A DNA stretch of 64,000 nucleotides. Origin: Enterobacter sp. BIGb0383. Its GTDB lineage: Bacteria > Pseudomonadota > Gammaproteobacteria > Enterobacterales > Enterobacteriaceae. The DNA lies in NCBI RefSeq assembly GCF_003751845.1, contig NZ_RJKQ01000002.1:186001-250000 (forward strand). The letters are read 5' to 3'. Positions 52,498-63,771 of the stretch are shown piece by piece. The notes under the pieces were generated by a model. That model was not told where the DNA came from. It saw nothing but the letters and a program-made list of their open reading frames with translations, and made no database searches. Every line of letters starts with the position of its first letter. Position 1 is the stretch's first letter. Position numbers and translations under genes: made by a program.

Positions 52498-53572
52498 GCT
52501 GAACCACAAGAGCTGGAGCCTGCGCCAGCGGCTGCTGCTGGCTATCGGCGCGATCCTGGTCTTTTGCCAGTTGATCAGCGCCTTCTGGCTATGGCACGAA
52601 AGCAAAGAGCAGATCCAAATTCTTGTCGAAAGCGCCCTGCACAGCCGCGACTACCACAAATCCATCGAGCATGAGATCCGCGAGTCGGTCGCCAGCCTGC
52701 TGGTCCCCAGTATGCTGATTGTCGGGCTGGCGCTGGCGCTGTGCTACCAGGCCGTGAAGCTGATCACCCGCCCACTGGCAAAATTGCAGCAGGAGCTGGA
52801 AAACCGCAGCCCGGATAATCTCTGCCCGGTTGAACTGCACAGCCGTATCAGCGAGGTCGATGCGGTCACCCACGCAATTAACCAGCTGGTCGAACGTCTG
52901 ACCCTCACCCTCGATCGCGAACGCCTGTTTACCGCCGACGTCGCACACGAACTGCGTACGCCGCTGGCCGGTCTGCGCCTGCATCTTGAGCTGCTTTCGC
53001 GCAGCAAAGGCATCGACGTTGATCCCCTGCTCCAGCGGCTGGACCAGATGACCGACAGCGTGGTACAGCTCCTGCAGTTGGCCCGCGTCGGTCAGTCATT
53101 CTCAGCGGGGAGCTATCAGCATGTCTGGCTGATCCAGGATGTGGTGATGCCCCTGCGCGAAGAGCTGGAAACCATGCTGGCTGCACGCCAGCAGCGGCTG
53201 GTGCTGCCCGAGAACGCGCAGGATATCCAGGTACGGGGAGACGTCACGCTGCTGCGGGTAATACTGCGTAATCTGACGGAAAATGCCCATCGCTACAGCC
53301 CGGAAAAGTCGGCGATAACGCTAAGCGTAGACGGCTCCGGCCCGGTTATGGCCGTGGAGGATGAAGGCCCGGGCATTGATGAAAGCCAGAGCGGCGAGCT
53401 CAGTAAAGCCTTTGTGCGAATGGACAGCCGCTACGGCGGCACCGGACTGGGGTTAAGCATCGTTAACCGGATTGTTCAGCTGCACGACGGGGAGTTCTTT
53501 CTGCAAAACCGCCGCCCGCTCCCTGGGGTGCGGGCCTGGGTCAGACTACAGCCGGTCACGCGCGAACGCTAA
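52490..53572 (+). CDS. pmrB: Sensor histidine kinase PmrB (BasS)
   Basis: Membrane sensor kinase of 360 residues with two helices (about 14-34 and 70-90). The short periplasmic loop contains ESKE and EIRE, the ExxE motifs that bind Fe(III) in PmrB. A HAMP domain follows, then the H box with His153 ([14 protein letters not shown]) and the ATPase domain ([28 protein letters not shown]). GTG 52490 overlaps pmrA by 8 bases and gives the E. coli-like length; the ATG at 52445 lies deep in pmrA. Confidence 0.94.
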   Translation: MIKLNHKSWSLRQRLLLAIGAILVFCQLISAFWLWHESKEQIQILVESALHSRDYHKSIEHEIRESVASLLVPSMLIVGLALALCYQAVKLITRPLAKLQQELENRSPDNLCPVELHSRISEVDAVTHAINQLVERLTLTLDRERLFTADVAHELRTPLAGLRLHLELLSRSKGIDVDPLLQRLDQMTDSVVQLLQLARVGQSFSAGSYQHVWLIQDVVMPLREELETMLAARQQRLVLPENAQDIQVRGDVTLLRVILRNLTENAHRYSPEKSAITLSVDGSGPVMAVEDEGPGIDESQSGELSKAFVRMDSRYGGTGLGLSIVNRIVQLHDGEFFLQNRRPLPGVRAWVRLQPVTRER

Positions 53573-53665
53573 TTACCAGGTCATAATCCAGTTAGCAGCA
53601 AAGCCGACAACAATCAGCAGGCTGGCGCTCAGCGCCAGCCACTCACGAAGGGTCGTTGCGGACAT
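53573..53665 (-). CDS. pmrR: 30-residue membrane peptide, PmrR-like
   Basis: MSATTLREWLALSASLLIVV followed by GFAANWIMTW: one transmembrane helix (residues 9-27) after a short charged N-terminus. An AAGGAGA ribosome site stands 8 bases upstream, and a consensus PmrA box 43 bases before the start. The stop codon directly abuts the convergent pmrB stop. In Salmonella and E. coli PmrR is a PmrA-activated peptide of about 30 residues that inhibits the lipid A kinase LpxT; the sequence differs, so the name rests on size, topology, location and promoter. Confidence 0.68.
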   Translation of the reverse strand: MSATTLREWLALSASLLIVVGFAANWIMTW

Positions 53666-53707
53666 ACTCTTCTCCTTATCTCAACACCGACAGTGTCGGC
53701 GAAGAAG

Positions 53708-53724
53708 ATTAAGGGAATATTAAG
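53708..53724 (-). promoter_or_regulatory. PmrA box upstream of the pmrR-like gene
   Basis: On the minus strand CTTAAT-ATTCC-CTTAAT, a perfect match to the PmrA consensus, between the uvrB stop and the pmrR-like start. A small CCGAC/GTCGG hairpin follows in the presumed leader. Confidence 0.88.
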
Positions 53725-53728
53725 CGCC

Positions 53729-55744
<2,016 letters not shown>

Positions 55745-55820
55745 GTACAGCTTCCTGATGAGGGAATTAGCGGGCAGGCGATTAATTCTACTCTCCACCG
55801 CCAATTTTGCCAGTAAAAAA

Positions 55821-55840
55821 GACTGGATGAAAAAACAGTA
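55821..55840 (-). promoter_or_regulatory. LexA box of uvrB
   Basis: On the minus strand TACTGTTTTTTCATCCAGTC, with the CTG-N10-CAG core, about 80 bases before the uvrB start. SOS induction of uvrB is established in E. coli. Confidence 0.88.
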
Positions 55841-56142
55841 ACCGGCGAGAAGATCGCAGGTCCTTGAGCGCAGAACCTGCGATTGCGGGTGAAATTTCCG
55901 CCGCGACGGGATAAAACACCATCACCTCCCGGTTATCCCCAGAATTTTTTCTATTTTTAACATTTGTCAAGCCGGGTCATGAAAGTTTTGTGGCAGCGGG
56001 TGACACTTTCTTTACACCCATTGCTTTTAAATAACATATTGATAATAAACAATAAAAATTAAAAGCCGCGTTTCCCATCAATTCATGCGCAGGCCGCGTA
56101 TTCTCTCGCTTACCGCAAGTTTTCTAACTCTAATGCACAAGG

Positions 56143-56165
56143 TTATCCACAGGAATAGTGGATAA
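56143..56165. promoter_or_regulatory. Inverted pair of DnaA boxes
   Basis: TTATCCACA (56143-56151) is a perfect DnaA box, and AGTGGATAA (56157-56165) a one-mismatch inverted box; together they form a 9-bp inverted repeat. DnaA involvement in the region upstream of E. coli uvrB has been reported, so conservation of this pair is plausible. Confidence 0.75.
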
Positions 56166-56431
56166 CTATCCGCAGGCCATAGTCGGCGGCCTCCGCCTCG
56201 TCTGTCCTTTTTCCGCAAAGTGACAGCATAAAAAAAAAATATCGCTTAATTTTGCCATTTAACCGCTAAGCGTCCTTGTGGATCCTGCGGGATCGTGCCC
56301 GCGATCTCACGCCAACCCGTTGCACCACCGCCCGACATCATTCAGCACTGTGAAAGTGCAAAACGCCGCCGTTTCGGCGGGCGTCTGCCCGCTTTACCCG
56401 ATATTTTATCGGCAGGATCCGAAAAAGATCG

Positions 56432-56494
56432 GGTTTTGTCACCGGTTAACGGTTCTGGCAAGCATTTTGCAGGTTTTGTCACAGGCATTTTGCA
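56432..56494. repeat. Interleaved short direct repeats before the ATPase gene
   Basis: GGTTTTGTCAC occurs at 56432 and 56472, and GCATTTTGCA at 56462 and 56485. The pattern reads A-B-A-B over 63 bases, ending 58 bases before the ATPase start; it may be a regulator-binding array. Confidence 0.5.
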
Positions 56495-56552
56495 AATAGC
56501 CAGATAACCGGGCCTTGATATCACCCGCATCGAAAAACCGGAGGAGAGTCCT

Positions 56553-57275
56553 ATGTTGAGTCTGCACGCGGTTAATCAGTATTACGGCAACCAGCATACG
56601 CTGTGGAACGTCAGTCTCGATTTAGCCCCGGGAGAGTGTACCTGCGTTATCGGGCTTCCCGGCATGGGGAAAACGACGCTGGTGAACTGTATCACCGGCC
56701 ACCTGCCCATTGAGAGCGGGACGATTCTCTGGCACGACGCGGGAAGCGCCCCGCGTGACCTGCTGAATTTCTCTGCGGAGCATCGGGCGGCCATCGGCAT
56801 CGGCTATGTCGCCCAGGACAGGCGCGTTTTTTCCCAGCTGACGGTGGAAGAAAATCTGCATATCGCCATGCTGGCCGGGCCGAAACCGGCGGGGGCCATT
56901 ACCGGCGAGATCTATACGCTCTTTCCGGAACTCTACGCGCTGCGGCAGGTGAAAGGGGCGGGATTGTCAGAGGACGATCAATACCAGCTGGCGCTGGCGA
57001 GGGCGCTGATTGTGCACCCTCGCCTGCTGATCCTCGACGAACCGACGCGTGGAATTGGCCAGGCCTTTATGCATAAGCTGGGCAATCTGATCGTTCGGCT
57101 GAGTCAGGATTTCGGGATGACGGTGCTGCTGGCAGAGCAGCACCTGTCATTTATCCATCGGGTGGCAAACCGTTTTTGCCTGCTGCATCAGGGACGCAGC
57201 GTCGCGCAGGGCTATGTTAACCAGCTGGATGAGCAGGTGCTTTCTCGCTGGATGACGCCCCATCCAGGGCCCTGA
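56553..57275 (+). CDS. Orphan LivF/UrtE-type ABC ATPase
   Basis: ABC ATPase of 240 residues that resembles the ATP-binding subunits UrtE (urea) and LivF (branched-chain amino acids): YGNQHTLWNVSL at the start and IGIGYVAQDRRVFSQLTVEENL for the Q-loop region. Walker A GLPGMGKT, Walker B LLILDEPTRG and switch His in LLAEQHLSF are intact, but the signature LSGGQ is replaced by LSEDDQ. No permease or binding protein gene is near. The ribosome site GGAGGAG is strong. The 3' end overlaps the convergent bioD by 59 bases. It may be a relic or an accessory ATPase. Confidence 0.82.
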   Translation: MLSLHAVNQYYGNQHTLWNVSLDLAPGECTCVIGLPGMGKTTLVNCITGHLPIESGTILWHDAGSAPRDLLNFSAEHRAAIGIGYVAQDRRVFSQLTVEENLHIAMLAGPKPAGAITGEIYTLFPELYALRQVKGAGLSEDDQYQLALARALIVHPRLLILDEPTRGIGQAFMHKLGNLIVRLSQDFGMTVLLAEQHLSFIHRVANRFCLLHQGRSVAQGYVNQLDEQVLSRWMTPHPGP

Positions 57276-57939
57276 TATCAAGATAGTGCCCGATATCGCT
57301 CGCTTCCGGGGCCGCCTCAAGCCAGGGGATCTCCCCCAGCAGCGGCGCGGGCAGCACCCGCTGCAGCGTCGCCATATACTCGGCGTGGCGTTTTCCAGGC
57401 GGGGTGACATCATTGGCGATCCAGCCCGCCAGGGTTAACCCGGCCTGAGAAATGGCCTGGGCGGTGAGCATGGCATGGTTAATACAGCCCAGCTTCACGC
57501 CAACCACCAGGATCACCGGCAGACGTTCCGCCGCCACCCAGTCGGCAAAGGTGAAGGTCTCTGACAGAGGCGTAAACCAGCCTCCCGCCCCTTCCACCAG
57601 CAGCCAGTCGGCCTGTTTTTCCAGCGTTCTCAGACCCGCAGACATGACCTGCGGATCGATAGGCCGACCTTCTGCCGCGCTGATGATATGCGGCGAGGTT
57701 GGCTCGGCAAAGGTATAGGGATTGACCTGCCGGTAGTCCGGTCGGGGGGTGCTATTGCGCTGCAGGGCCAGCGCGTCGCTGTTGCGCAGTCCCTCAGCCG
57801 TCATATCGCTGCCTGACGCCACGGGTTTATAGCCTGTCGTCCGCAGGCCCAGCCGGGCCGCCGCCTGTAGCAGCGCACAACTGGCCACCGTTTTGCCGAC
57901 CTCGGTGTCGGTGCCGGTGACAAAATAACGCTTAATCAC
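57217..57939 (-). CDS. bioD: Dethiobiotin synthetase BioD
   Basis: ATP-dependent enzyme of 240 residues that closes the ureido ring of dethiobiotin. The P-loop GTDTEVGKT is at the N-terminus; [11 protein letters not shown] and [10 protein letters not shown] are family motifs. It starts with GTG, overlapping the bioC stop by 8 bases. The C-terminal tail after [11 protein letters not shown] is about 15 residues longer than in E. coli and lies antisense to the ATPase gene. Confidence 0.95.
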   Translation of the reverse strand: MIKRYFVTGTDTEVGKTVASCALLQAAARLGLRTTGYKPVASGSDMTAEGLRNSDALALQRNSTPRPDYRQVNPYTFAEPTSPHIISAAEGRPIDPQVMSAGLRTLEKQADWLLVEGAGGWFTPLSETFTFADWVAAERLPVILVVGVKLGCINHAMLTAQAISQAGLTLAGWIANDVTPPGKRHAEYMATLQRVLPAPLLGEIPWLEAAPEASDIGHYLDIRALDGASSSEKAPAHPAG

Positions 57940-58687
57940 AAACCATTACTCCCAGAAAAAGTTGATAGGTCAGAGGACACTGTCCCTGCCGCTGAGGCCA
58001 GGCCAGCTGGAGCTGCTGGAGCTGCCTGCGGGTCAAAGGGGCTTCACGCCGCCCCTGGTGCAGATGGGTCGCGCCGATACCCTTCAGAGAGCGCATAGCG
58101 CTCAGGGCATCGGGGAACCAGACGGTGACCGGGCAAAGGGCGTACTGCACGCGCCAGCCGTCAAGGGCGGCGAGGATCTGCGCCTCGGGCAAAAAGCGGT
58201 TGGCATGGGGATGCGTGTCGATGGTCGCCCAGGCCTGATTCAGTTCGCCAAGGGAGTCTGCCGCCAGGGTACTAAACGCCACCGTGCCGCCGGGGCGGAC
58301 CACCCGCCGCAGCTCGCCCAGGGCATGACGCAAATCATCGCACCACTGGACGGCCAGGTTGCTCCAGGCCAGATCCACTTCGCCGTCTGCCAGCGGCAGC
58401 GCGTCAATATCCCCCAGAAGAAAACGATCCGCCGCCTGCTGACGCCGGGCTTCGGCCAGCATAGGCTCAGAGAGATCCAGCGCCGTGACCTGCGCGCCCG
58501 CGTCACGCCAGTAGCGGCTCATGCTGCCCGGTCCGCAGCCCGCATCCAGGACCTGCACATAGTTACGCCCAGGCAAGAGCGAGAGCAGTCGGCTGGCGCT
58601 CTCCCGCTGCAGTTCAGCGTGCTGATGGTAGCTTTGCGCCGCACGGCCAAAGGCCGCCGCGACCGCCGATTTATCGACCCTCGCCAT
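57932..58687 (-). CDS. bioC: Malonyl-ACP O-methyltransferase BioC
   Basis: SAM methyltransferase of 251 residues that methylates malonyl-ACP to start pimeloyl chain synthesis. Motif I is [15 protein letters not shown]; also [12 protein letters not shown] and [13 protein letters not shown]. Overlaps bioF by 17 bases and bioD by 8. Confidence 0.95.
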   Translation of the reverse strand: MARVDKSAVAAAFGRAAQSYHQHAELQRESASRLLSLLPGRNYVQVLDAGCGPGSMSRYWRDAGAQVTALDLSEPMLAEARRQQAADRFLLGDIDALPLADGEVDLAWSNLAVQWCDDLRHALGELRRVVRPGGTVAFSTLAADSLGELNQAWATIDTHPHANRFLPEAQILAALDGWRVQYALCPVTVWFPDALSAMRSLKGIGATHLHQGRREAPLTRRQLQQLQLAWPQRQGQCPLTYQLFLGVMVCD

Positions 58688-59828
58688 TGAGGACCTCCAG
58701 CAGTCTGGCGATATCGCCGCGCTGATGCGCGGCGGTCAGGGTCAGACGCAGACGAGCCGTACCCACCGGCACCGTGGGTGGGCGGATCGCGGTGGTCCAG
58801 CAACCCTGCTCCCGCAGCCGTCGGGCCAGATCCAGCGCCCGGGCGTTTTCACCGACAATCAGCGGCTGAATGGCGCTCTGCGAGTCGGTCAGCCGCCCGT
58901 CCGGCACCGCAGCCCCCTGGCGGAAGTGGTTAATATTGTCCGCAAGGTTTGCCCGCAGCTCATCGCCCTCGTCGCTGTCGATAATCGCCCGCGCCACGCG
59001 CAGGGCTTCCGCCTGGGCCGGTGGCATCGCGGTGCTGTAAATCAGATGGCGGGCGAACTGCAGTAGATAATCTGCCAGCGTATCGCTGCACAGTACCGCC
59101 GCGCCGCTGACGCCAAAACCTTTGCCGAAGGTGACCACCAGCAGCTCAGGATGAACGCCCTGCGCCTGACAGCTCCCGCGCCCGCCGTCGCCGGTCACGC
59201 CGATACCGTGGGCATCGTCGACCATCAGCCAGCTTTGCGCCGCGTCGGTGACGCGGGCTATTTCCGCCAGCGGGGCGCTGTCGCCGTCCATGCTGAACAC
59301 CCCTTCCGTCACCACCAGCTGCTGGCCGTCACAGGGTTTTGCCAGCAGGCTCGCCAGCTGGGCCGGATCGTTATGCGTAAAGCGGCGAAGCACGGCCGGG
59401 CTGAGACTGGCGGCTTCCAGCAGCGAGGCGTGACTCAGGCGATCGGCCACAATGCGATCCGGCTTGCCCATCAGAGCGGCAATCACCGCCTGGTTGGCGG
59501 CAAAGCCGGAGATAAACAGCAGCGCACGGGAGTAGCCCAGCCATCCGGCCAGCTCCTCCTCCAGGGCATGATGAGCATGGGTAAAGCCGCTCACGTGGCC
59601 GGATCCGCCGCTGCCCACGCCGTAGTGAGACGCACCGGCCTGCCAGGCACCAATCACCCGCGGATGCTGGCTGAGGCCAAGATAGTCATTGCTGGAGAAA
59701 TTGAGATAGCGCCGGGTGCCGTCGTCCAGCCAGCGACCAGCCCCCTGCATCAGCGGCTGGCGCTGGCGCAGGGTCTGTGCCGCGCGGCGTTCACTCAGCG
59801 CGGCATCGATACGTTGCTGCCAGCTCAT
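58671..59828 (-). CDS. bioF: 8-amino-7-oxononanoate synthase BioF
   Basis: PLP enzyme of 385 residues of the alpha-oxoamine synthase family; condenses pimeloyl-ACP with alanine. The PLP lysine is in [12 protein letters not shown], the glycine-rich [14 protein letters not shown] and the aspartate in VDDAHGIGV are clear. Overlaps bioB by 4 bases. Confidence 0.96.
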   Translation of the reverse strand: MSWQQRIDAALSERRAAQTLRQRQPLMQGAGRWLDDGTRRYLNFSSNDYLGLSQHPRVIGAWQAGASHYGVGSGGSGHVSGFTHAHHALEEELAGWLGYSRALLFISGFAANQAVIAALMGKPDRIVADRLSHASLLEAASLSPAVLRRFTHNDPAQLASLLAKPCDGQQLVVTEGVFSMDGDSAPLAEIARVTDAAQSWLMVDDAHGIGVTGDGGRGSCQAQGVHPELLVVTFGKGFGVSGAAVLCSDTLADYLLQFARHLIYSTAMPPAQAEALRVARAIIDSDEGDELRANLADNINHFRQGAAVPDGRLTDSQSAIQPLIVGENARALDLARRLREQGCWTTAIRPPTVPVGTARLRLTLTAAHQRGDIARLLEVLNGEGR

Positions 59829-60865
59829 ACGGTGGCGGCGTTGTAGTAGGTTTCCGTATCCGGGGTAAGCAGGGCCTGCTCCAGACGCTGCTGCTGCTCG
59901 TTGTCCCCCACGCTGACGGCGGTTTGCTGTGGGTTCAGGCCCAGTTTACGGAACAGGATGAGATCCTTGTCCTCTTCCGGGTTCGGGGTGGTCAGCAGTT
60001 TGCAGCCGTAGAAGATCGAGTTCGCCCCGGCCATAAAGCACATGGCCTGGGTCTGCTCGTTCATCTGCTCGCGCCCGGCGGAGAGGCGCACGTACGAGGT
60101 CGGCATCATAATGCGGGCCACGGCGATGGTGCGGATAAAATCAAAGGCGTCGACGTCGTCGTTATCGGCCAGCGGCGTGCCTTTGACCTTCACCAGCATA
60201 TTGATCGGCACGCTTTCCGGCGGCGTCGGCATATTGGCGAGCTGCAACAGCAGTCCGGCGCGATCTTTCTCCGTTTCGCCCAGGCCCACGATCCCACCGG
60301 AGCAGACTTTGATCCCGGCATCGCGCACTTTACCCAGGGTATCCAGACGCTCCTGATAGCTGCGGGTGGTGATGATATTGCCGTAGAATTCCGGGGAGGT
60401 ATCGAGGTTGTGGTTGTAGTAATCCAGCCCCGCGCCCGCCAGCCGCTCGGCCTGATCCTGAGAGAGCGTGCCGAGCGTCATACAGGCTTCCAGGCCCATC
60501 TCTTTGACGCCCTGTACCATCTGCTCAAGGTACGGCATATCGCGCTCGTGCGGGTTTTTCCACGCCGCGCCCATACAGAAACGGGTAGAGCCGGCGGCTT
60601 TGGCTTTGCGGGCGGAGTCCAGCACCTGTTCGACTTCCATCAGACGCTCGGTGGTCAGACCCGTTTTATAGCGGGAGCTTTGCGGACAATATTTGCAGTC
60701 TTCCGGGCAGGCGCCGGTTTTAATCGACAGCAGCGTGCTGACCTGCACCTGCTGCGGATCGAAGTGCTGACGGTGGATTTGCTGGGCTTCAAACAGCAAA
60801 TCCAACAGCGGTTTTTCAAAAAGTTCGGTGACTTGCGACAGTGTCCAGCGAGAAAGGTGAGCCAT
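59825..60865 (-). CDS. bioB: Biotin synthase BioB
   Basis: Radical SAM enzyme of 346 residues that inserts sulfur into dethiobiotin. The SAM cluster motif is [12 protein letters not shown]; ligands of the auxiliary [2Fe-2S] cluster are in the cysteines of CMGAAW, MTLGTL-flanking CM and the Arg in YVRLSAGR. First gene of bioBFCD, divergent from bioA. Confidence 0.97.
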   Translation of the reverse strand: MAHLSRWTLSQVTELFEKPLLDLLFEAQQIHRQHFDPQQVQVSTLLSIKTGACPEDCKYCPQSSRYKTGLTTERLMEVEQVLDSARKAKAAGSTRFCMGAAWKNPHERDMPYLEQMVQGVKEMGLEACMTLGTLSQDQAERLAGAGLDYYNHNLDTSPEFYGNIITTRSYQERLDTLGKVRDAGIKVCSGGIVGLGETEKDRAGLLLQLANMPTPPESVPINMLVKVKGTPLADNDDVDAFDFIRTIAVARIMMPTSYVRLSAGREQMNEQTQAMCFMAGANSIFYGCKLLTTPNPEEDKDLILFRKLGLNPQQTAVSVGDNEQQQRLEQALLTPDTETYYNAATV

Positions 60866-60910
60866 GGGGCCTCTCCAAAAAGGTGTTATCAGACTGTGGT
60901 TCGGGTTATA

Positions 60911-60946
60911 CTTGTAAACCTAAATGTTTTTAATTTGGTTTACAAG
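60911..60946. promoter_or_regulatory. BirA operator between bioB and bioA
   Basis: CTTGTAAACC and GGTTTACAAG, perfect arms spaced by 16 bases, identical in form to the E. coli bio operator. Biotinyl-AMP-BirA bound here represses both divergent promoters. Confidence 0.95.
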
Positions 60947-60952
60947 TCGATT

Positions 60953-62242
60953 ATGACCCCGGACGATCTCGCATTTGACCAGCAGCATATCTGGCACCCC
61001 TACACTTCCATGACCTCTCCCCTGCCGGTTTATCCGGTGGTTGCCGCCGACGGCTGCGAGCTGGAATTGGCCAGCGGCGAGCGCCTGATTGACGGCATGT
61101 CCTCCTGGTGGGCGGCGATCCACGGCTATAATCATCCCCGTCTGAACGCGGCCATGCAGGCGCAGATTGGCCGGATGTCGCACGTGATGTTTGGCGGTAT
61201 TACCCATCCACCTGCGGTAGATCTCTGCCGCAAACTGGTGGCGATGACGCCGGAGGCGCTGGAGTGCGTGTTCCTCGCCGATTCCGGATCGGTGGCGGTC
61301 GAAGTGGCGATGAAAATGGCCCTGCAGTACTGGCAGGCCAAAGGCCAGCCGCGCCAGCGTTTTCTCACTTTCCGCAATGGCTATCACGGAGATACCTTCG
61401 GAGCCATGTCGGTCTGCGATCCGGATAACTCGATGCACAGCCTGTGGAAAGGCTATCTCCCGGAAAATCTCTTCGCTCCCGCGCCGCAAAGCCGTTTTGA
61501 CGGCGAGTGGGACGAACGGGATATGGTCGCTTTCGCCAGGCTGATGGCCGCCCATCGCGAAGAGATCGCCGCCGTGATTATCGAGCCGATTGTGCAGGGT
61601 GCGGGCGGGATGCGTATCTACCATCCGGAGTGGCTGAAGCGGCTGCGAAAAATGTGCGATCGGGAAGGGATCTTGCTGATTGCCGATGAAATCGCCACCG
61701 GTTTTGGCCGCACCGGGAAGCTGTTTGCCTGCGACCACGCGGGCATTACGCCGGATATTCTCTGCCTCGGTAAAGCCCTGACCGGCGGCACGATGACGCT
61801 GTCTGCAACCCTAACCACCCGCGACGTGGCGAACACCATCAGCAACGGCGAAGCGGGCTGCTTTATGCACGGCCCGACATTTATGGGTAACCCGCTGGCC
61901 TGCGCGGTGGCGGCGGAAAGCCTGGCGATACTGGAAAGCGGTGAGTGGCAGACGCAGGTCGCTATGATTGAGGCTCAGCTGGAGGCCGAACTGCAACCGG
62001 CTCGCGACGCCGAAACGGTTGCCGACGTGCGGGTACTTGGGGCCATCGGCGTGGTGGAGACGCGCCATCAGGTCAATATGGCCGCGCTCCAGCGCTTCTT
62101 CGTTGAACAGGGCGTGTGGATCCGGCCTTTCGGGCGGTTAATCTATCTGATGCCGCCCTATATGATTAGCCCGCAGCAGCTCTCGCGCCTGACCGCCGCC
62201 GTCGTTGCGGCAGTCAAAAACGAAACCCTGTTTATTCCGTAA
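60953..62242 (+). CDS. bioA: Adenosylmethionine-8-amino-7-oxononanoate aminotransferase BioA
   Basis: Class III PLP aminotransferase of 429 residues, the E. coli length; uses SAM as amino donor to form 7,8-diaminononanoate. The PLP lysine is Lys274 in [10 protein letters not shown] and the cofactor Asp is in [17 protein letters not shown] 60953 lies 7 bases after the BirA operator; the frame is open far upstream through bioB antisense but that is a shadow. The end overlaps hutH by 11 bases. Confidence 0.96.
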   Translation: MTPDDLAFDQQHIWHPYTSMTSPLPVYPVVAADGCELELASGERLIDGMSSWWAAIHGYNHPRLNAAMQAQIGRMSHVMFGGITHPPAVDLCRKLVAMTPEALECVFLADSGSVAVEVAMKMALQYWQAKGQPRQRFLTFRNGYHGDTFGAMSVCDPDNSMHSLWKGYLPENLFAPAPQSRFDGEWDERDMVAFARLMAAHREEIAAVIIEPIVQGAGGMRIYHPEWLKRLRKMCDREGILLIADEIATGFGRTGKLFACDHAGITPDILCLGKALTGGTMTLSATLTTRDVANTISNGEAGCFMHGPTFMGNPLACAVAAESLAILESGEWQTQVAMIEAQLEAELQPARDAETVADVRVLGAIGVVETRHQVNMAALQRFFVEQGVWIRPFGRLIYLMPPYMISPQQLSRLTAAVVAAVKNETLFIP

Positions 62243-63770
62243 TCTGGCTGGGCAGAATGGCGGGCAGCAGCCCGCTCAGTACCCGCTGCGCCAGCAGCGC
62301 CGTCGCGCTGTCGATATCCGGAGCAAAGAAACGGTCCTTGTCATAATGACTGACCTGCTCGCGCAGCAGACGACGCGCCTCCTCCAGCAGCGGGCTGGAG
62401 GTCAGGCCATCGCGCAGGTCGATCCCCTGACAGGCCGCCAGCCACTCGACCGCCACCACTCCACGGGTGTTGGCGCTCATCTCCCACAGACGACGCCCGG
62501 CAGCCGGGGCCATCGAAACATGATCCTCCTGATTGGCCGAGGTCGGCAGACTGTCGACGCTGTGCGGATGCGCCAGGGCTTTGTTCTCGCTGGCCAGCGC
62601 CGCTGCCGTCACCTGCGCAATCATAAACCCGGAGTTCACGCCGCCGTTATTGACCAGGAATGGCGGAAGCTGGGACATATGCCGGTCCATCATCAGCGCA
62701 ATGCGTCGTTCGGAGAGCGCGCCGATCTCGGCAATCGCCAGGGCAAGGTTATCCGCCGCCATCGCCACCGGTTCGGCATGGAAGTTACCGCCGGAAATCA
62801 CCTCTCCCTCGTCGGCAAAGACCAGCGGGTTATCGGACACCGCGTTAGCCTCGATCAGCAGCACCTCCGCTGCCTGACGCAGCTGAGTCAGGCAGGCGCC
62901 CATCACCTGCGGCTGACAGCGCAGGGAGTAAGGATCCTGGACCTTGCTACAGTTCTGGTGGGACTGTGAAATCGCGCTACTGTCGGTGAGCAGATGGCGG
63001 TAAAGCCCCGCCGCATCCATCTGCCCGCGCTGGCCTCGTACCTCGTGGATGCGCGGATCGAACGGCCGCCGTGAACCCAGTACCGCCTCGGTGGTTAACG
63101 CCCCGCATACAACCGCTGCGGCGAAGAGATCCTCCGCCTCAAACAGGCCGCGCAGCGCAAAGGCGGTAGAAGCCTGGGTGCCGTTAAGCAGCGCCAGCCC
63201 CTCTTTGGCCTCCAGCACGACCGGCTCCAGCCCGGCTTTTTGCAGCGCCTCGCGGGCGGGCAGCCACTCCCCCTGCCAGCGCGCTTTTCCCTCGCCCAGC
63301 AGGGTCAGGGACATATGCGCCAGCGGGGCGAGATCCCCGGATGCCCCTACCGAGCCTTTGGCGGGAACCCAGGGCGTAATACCGGCATTGACCAGCGCCA
63401 CCAGCGCCTGGATGACGCTAAGGCGGATCCCGGAATAACCCCGGGCCAGGCTATTGATTTTGAGCACCATCATCAGTTGAACGCAGGCATCATCGAGCGG
63501 TTCACCCACGCCAGCGGCATGAGAGAGCACCAGAGAGCGCTGGAGGTTTTGCAGATCGTCCGTGGCGATACGGGTCTGCGCCAGCAGACCAAAACCGGTG
63601 TTAATACCGTAGGCCGTACGCCCCTCGGCGATAATGGCGTTAACGCAGGCCACGCTATTGTTGATAGCCGCTTCCGTGCCGTCGTCCAGGCTGATGGTCA
63701 ACGGCTGGCTGTAGACTTCACGCAGCTGGGCCAGCGTCAGCTGACCGGCAATAAGAGTAAGTGAGTGCAT
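62232..63770 (-). CDS. hutH: Histidine ammonia-lyase HutH
   Basis: First enzyme of histidine degradation, 512 residues, releasing ammonia and urocanate. The MIO cofactor forms from Ala-Ser-Gly 143-145 in [14 protein letters not shown]. Other family motifs are YGINTGFG and [14 protein letters not shown]. It follows hutU after 1 base. In Klebsiella and Salmonella hut is under NAC/CRP and HutC control; those elements are outside the window. Confidence 0.96.
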   Translation of the reverse strand: MHSLTLIAGQLTLAQLREVYSQPLTISLDDGTEAAINNSVACVNAIIAEGRTAYGINTGFGLLAQTRIATDDLQNLQRSLVLSHAAGVGEPLDDACVQLMMVLKINSLARGYSGIRLSVIQALVALVNAGITPWVPAKGSVGASGDLAPLAHMSLTLLGEGKARWQGEWLPAREALQKAGLEPVVLEAKEGLALLNGTQASTAFALRGLFEAEDLFAAAVVCGALTTEAVLGSRRPFDPRIHEVRGQRGQMDAAGLYRHLLTDSSAISQSHQNCSKVQDPYSLRCQPQVMGACLTQLRQAAEVLLIEANAVSDNPLVFADEGEVISGGNFHAEPVAMAADNLALAIAEIGALSERRIALMMDRHMSQLPPFLVNNGGVNSGFMIAQVTAAALASENKALAHPHSVDSLPTSANQEDHVSMAPAAGRRLWEMSANTRGVVAVEWLAACQGIDLRDGLTSSPLLEEARRLLREQVSHYDKDRFFAPDIDSATALLAQRVLSGLLPAILPSQITE

Positions 63771-63771
63771 A

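Larger units (their letters stand above)
55745..56552. other. Long uvrB to ATPase intergenic region
   Basis: 808 bases without a supported gene. It holds the uvrB LexA box, a 9-bp inverted repeat ATCGCAGGT/ACCTGCGAT (55853-55883), an AT-rich tract around 56030-56065, a DnaA-box pair, a GC hairpin at 56361-56385 and short direct repeats before the ATPase gene. Short open frames at 56278-56507 have no ribosome site or family look. In E. coli this gap is shorter and joins uvrB directly to bioD. Confidence 0.6.

Noticed and set aside
56361-56385. GC hairpin as intrinsic terminator
   Set aside because: Strong stem but followed by GTCTGCCC, not by a T-tract, and no transcript end is expected there.
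56278-56507. Short ORFs in the uvrB-ATPase gap
   Set aside because: Two overlapping frames without ribosome sites, crossing a GC hairpin and the direct repeats; no protein-like features.
59777-60952. Long open frame continuous with bioA on the plus strand
   Set aside because: It runs antisense through bioB and across the BirA operator; BioA has its E. coli start and length at 60953.
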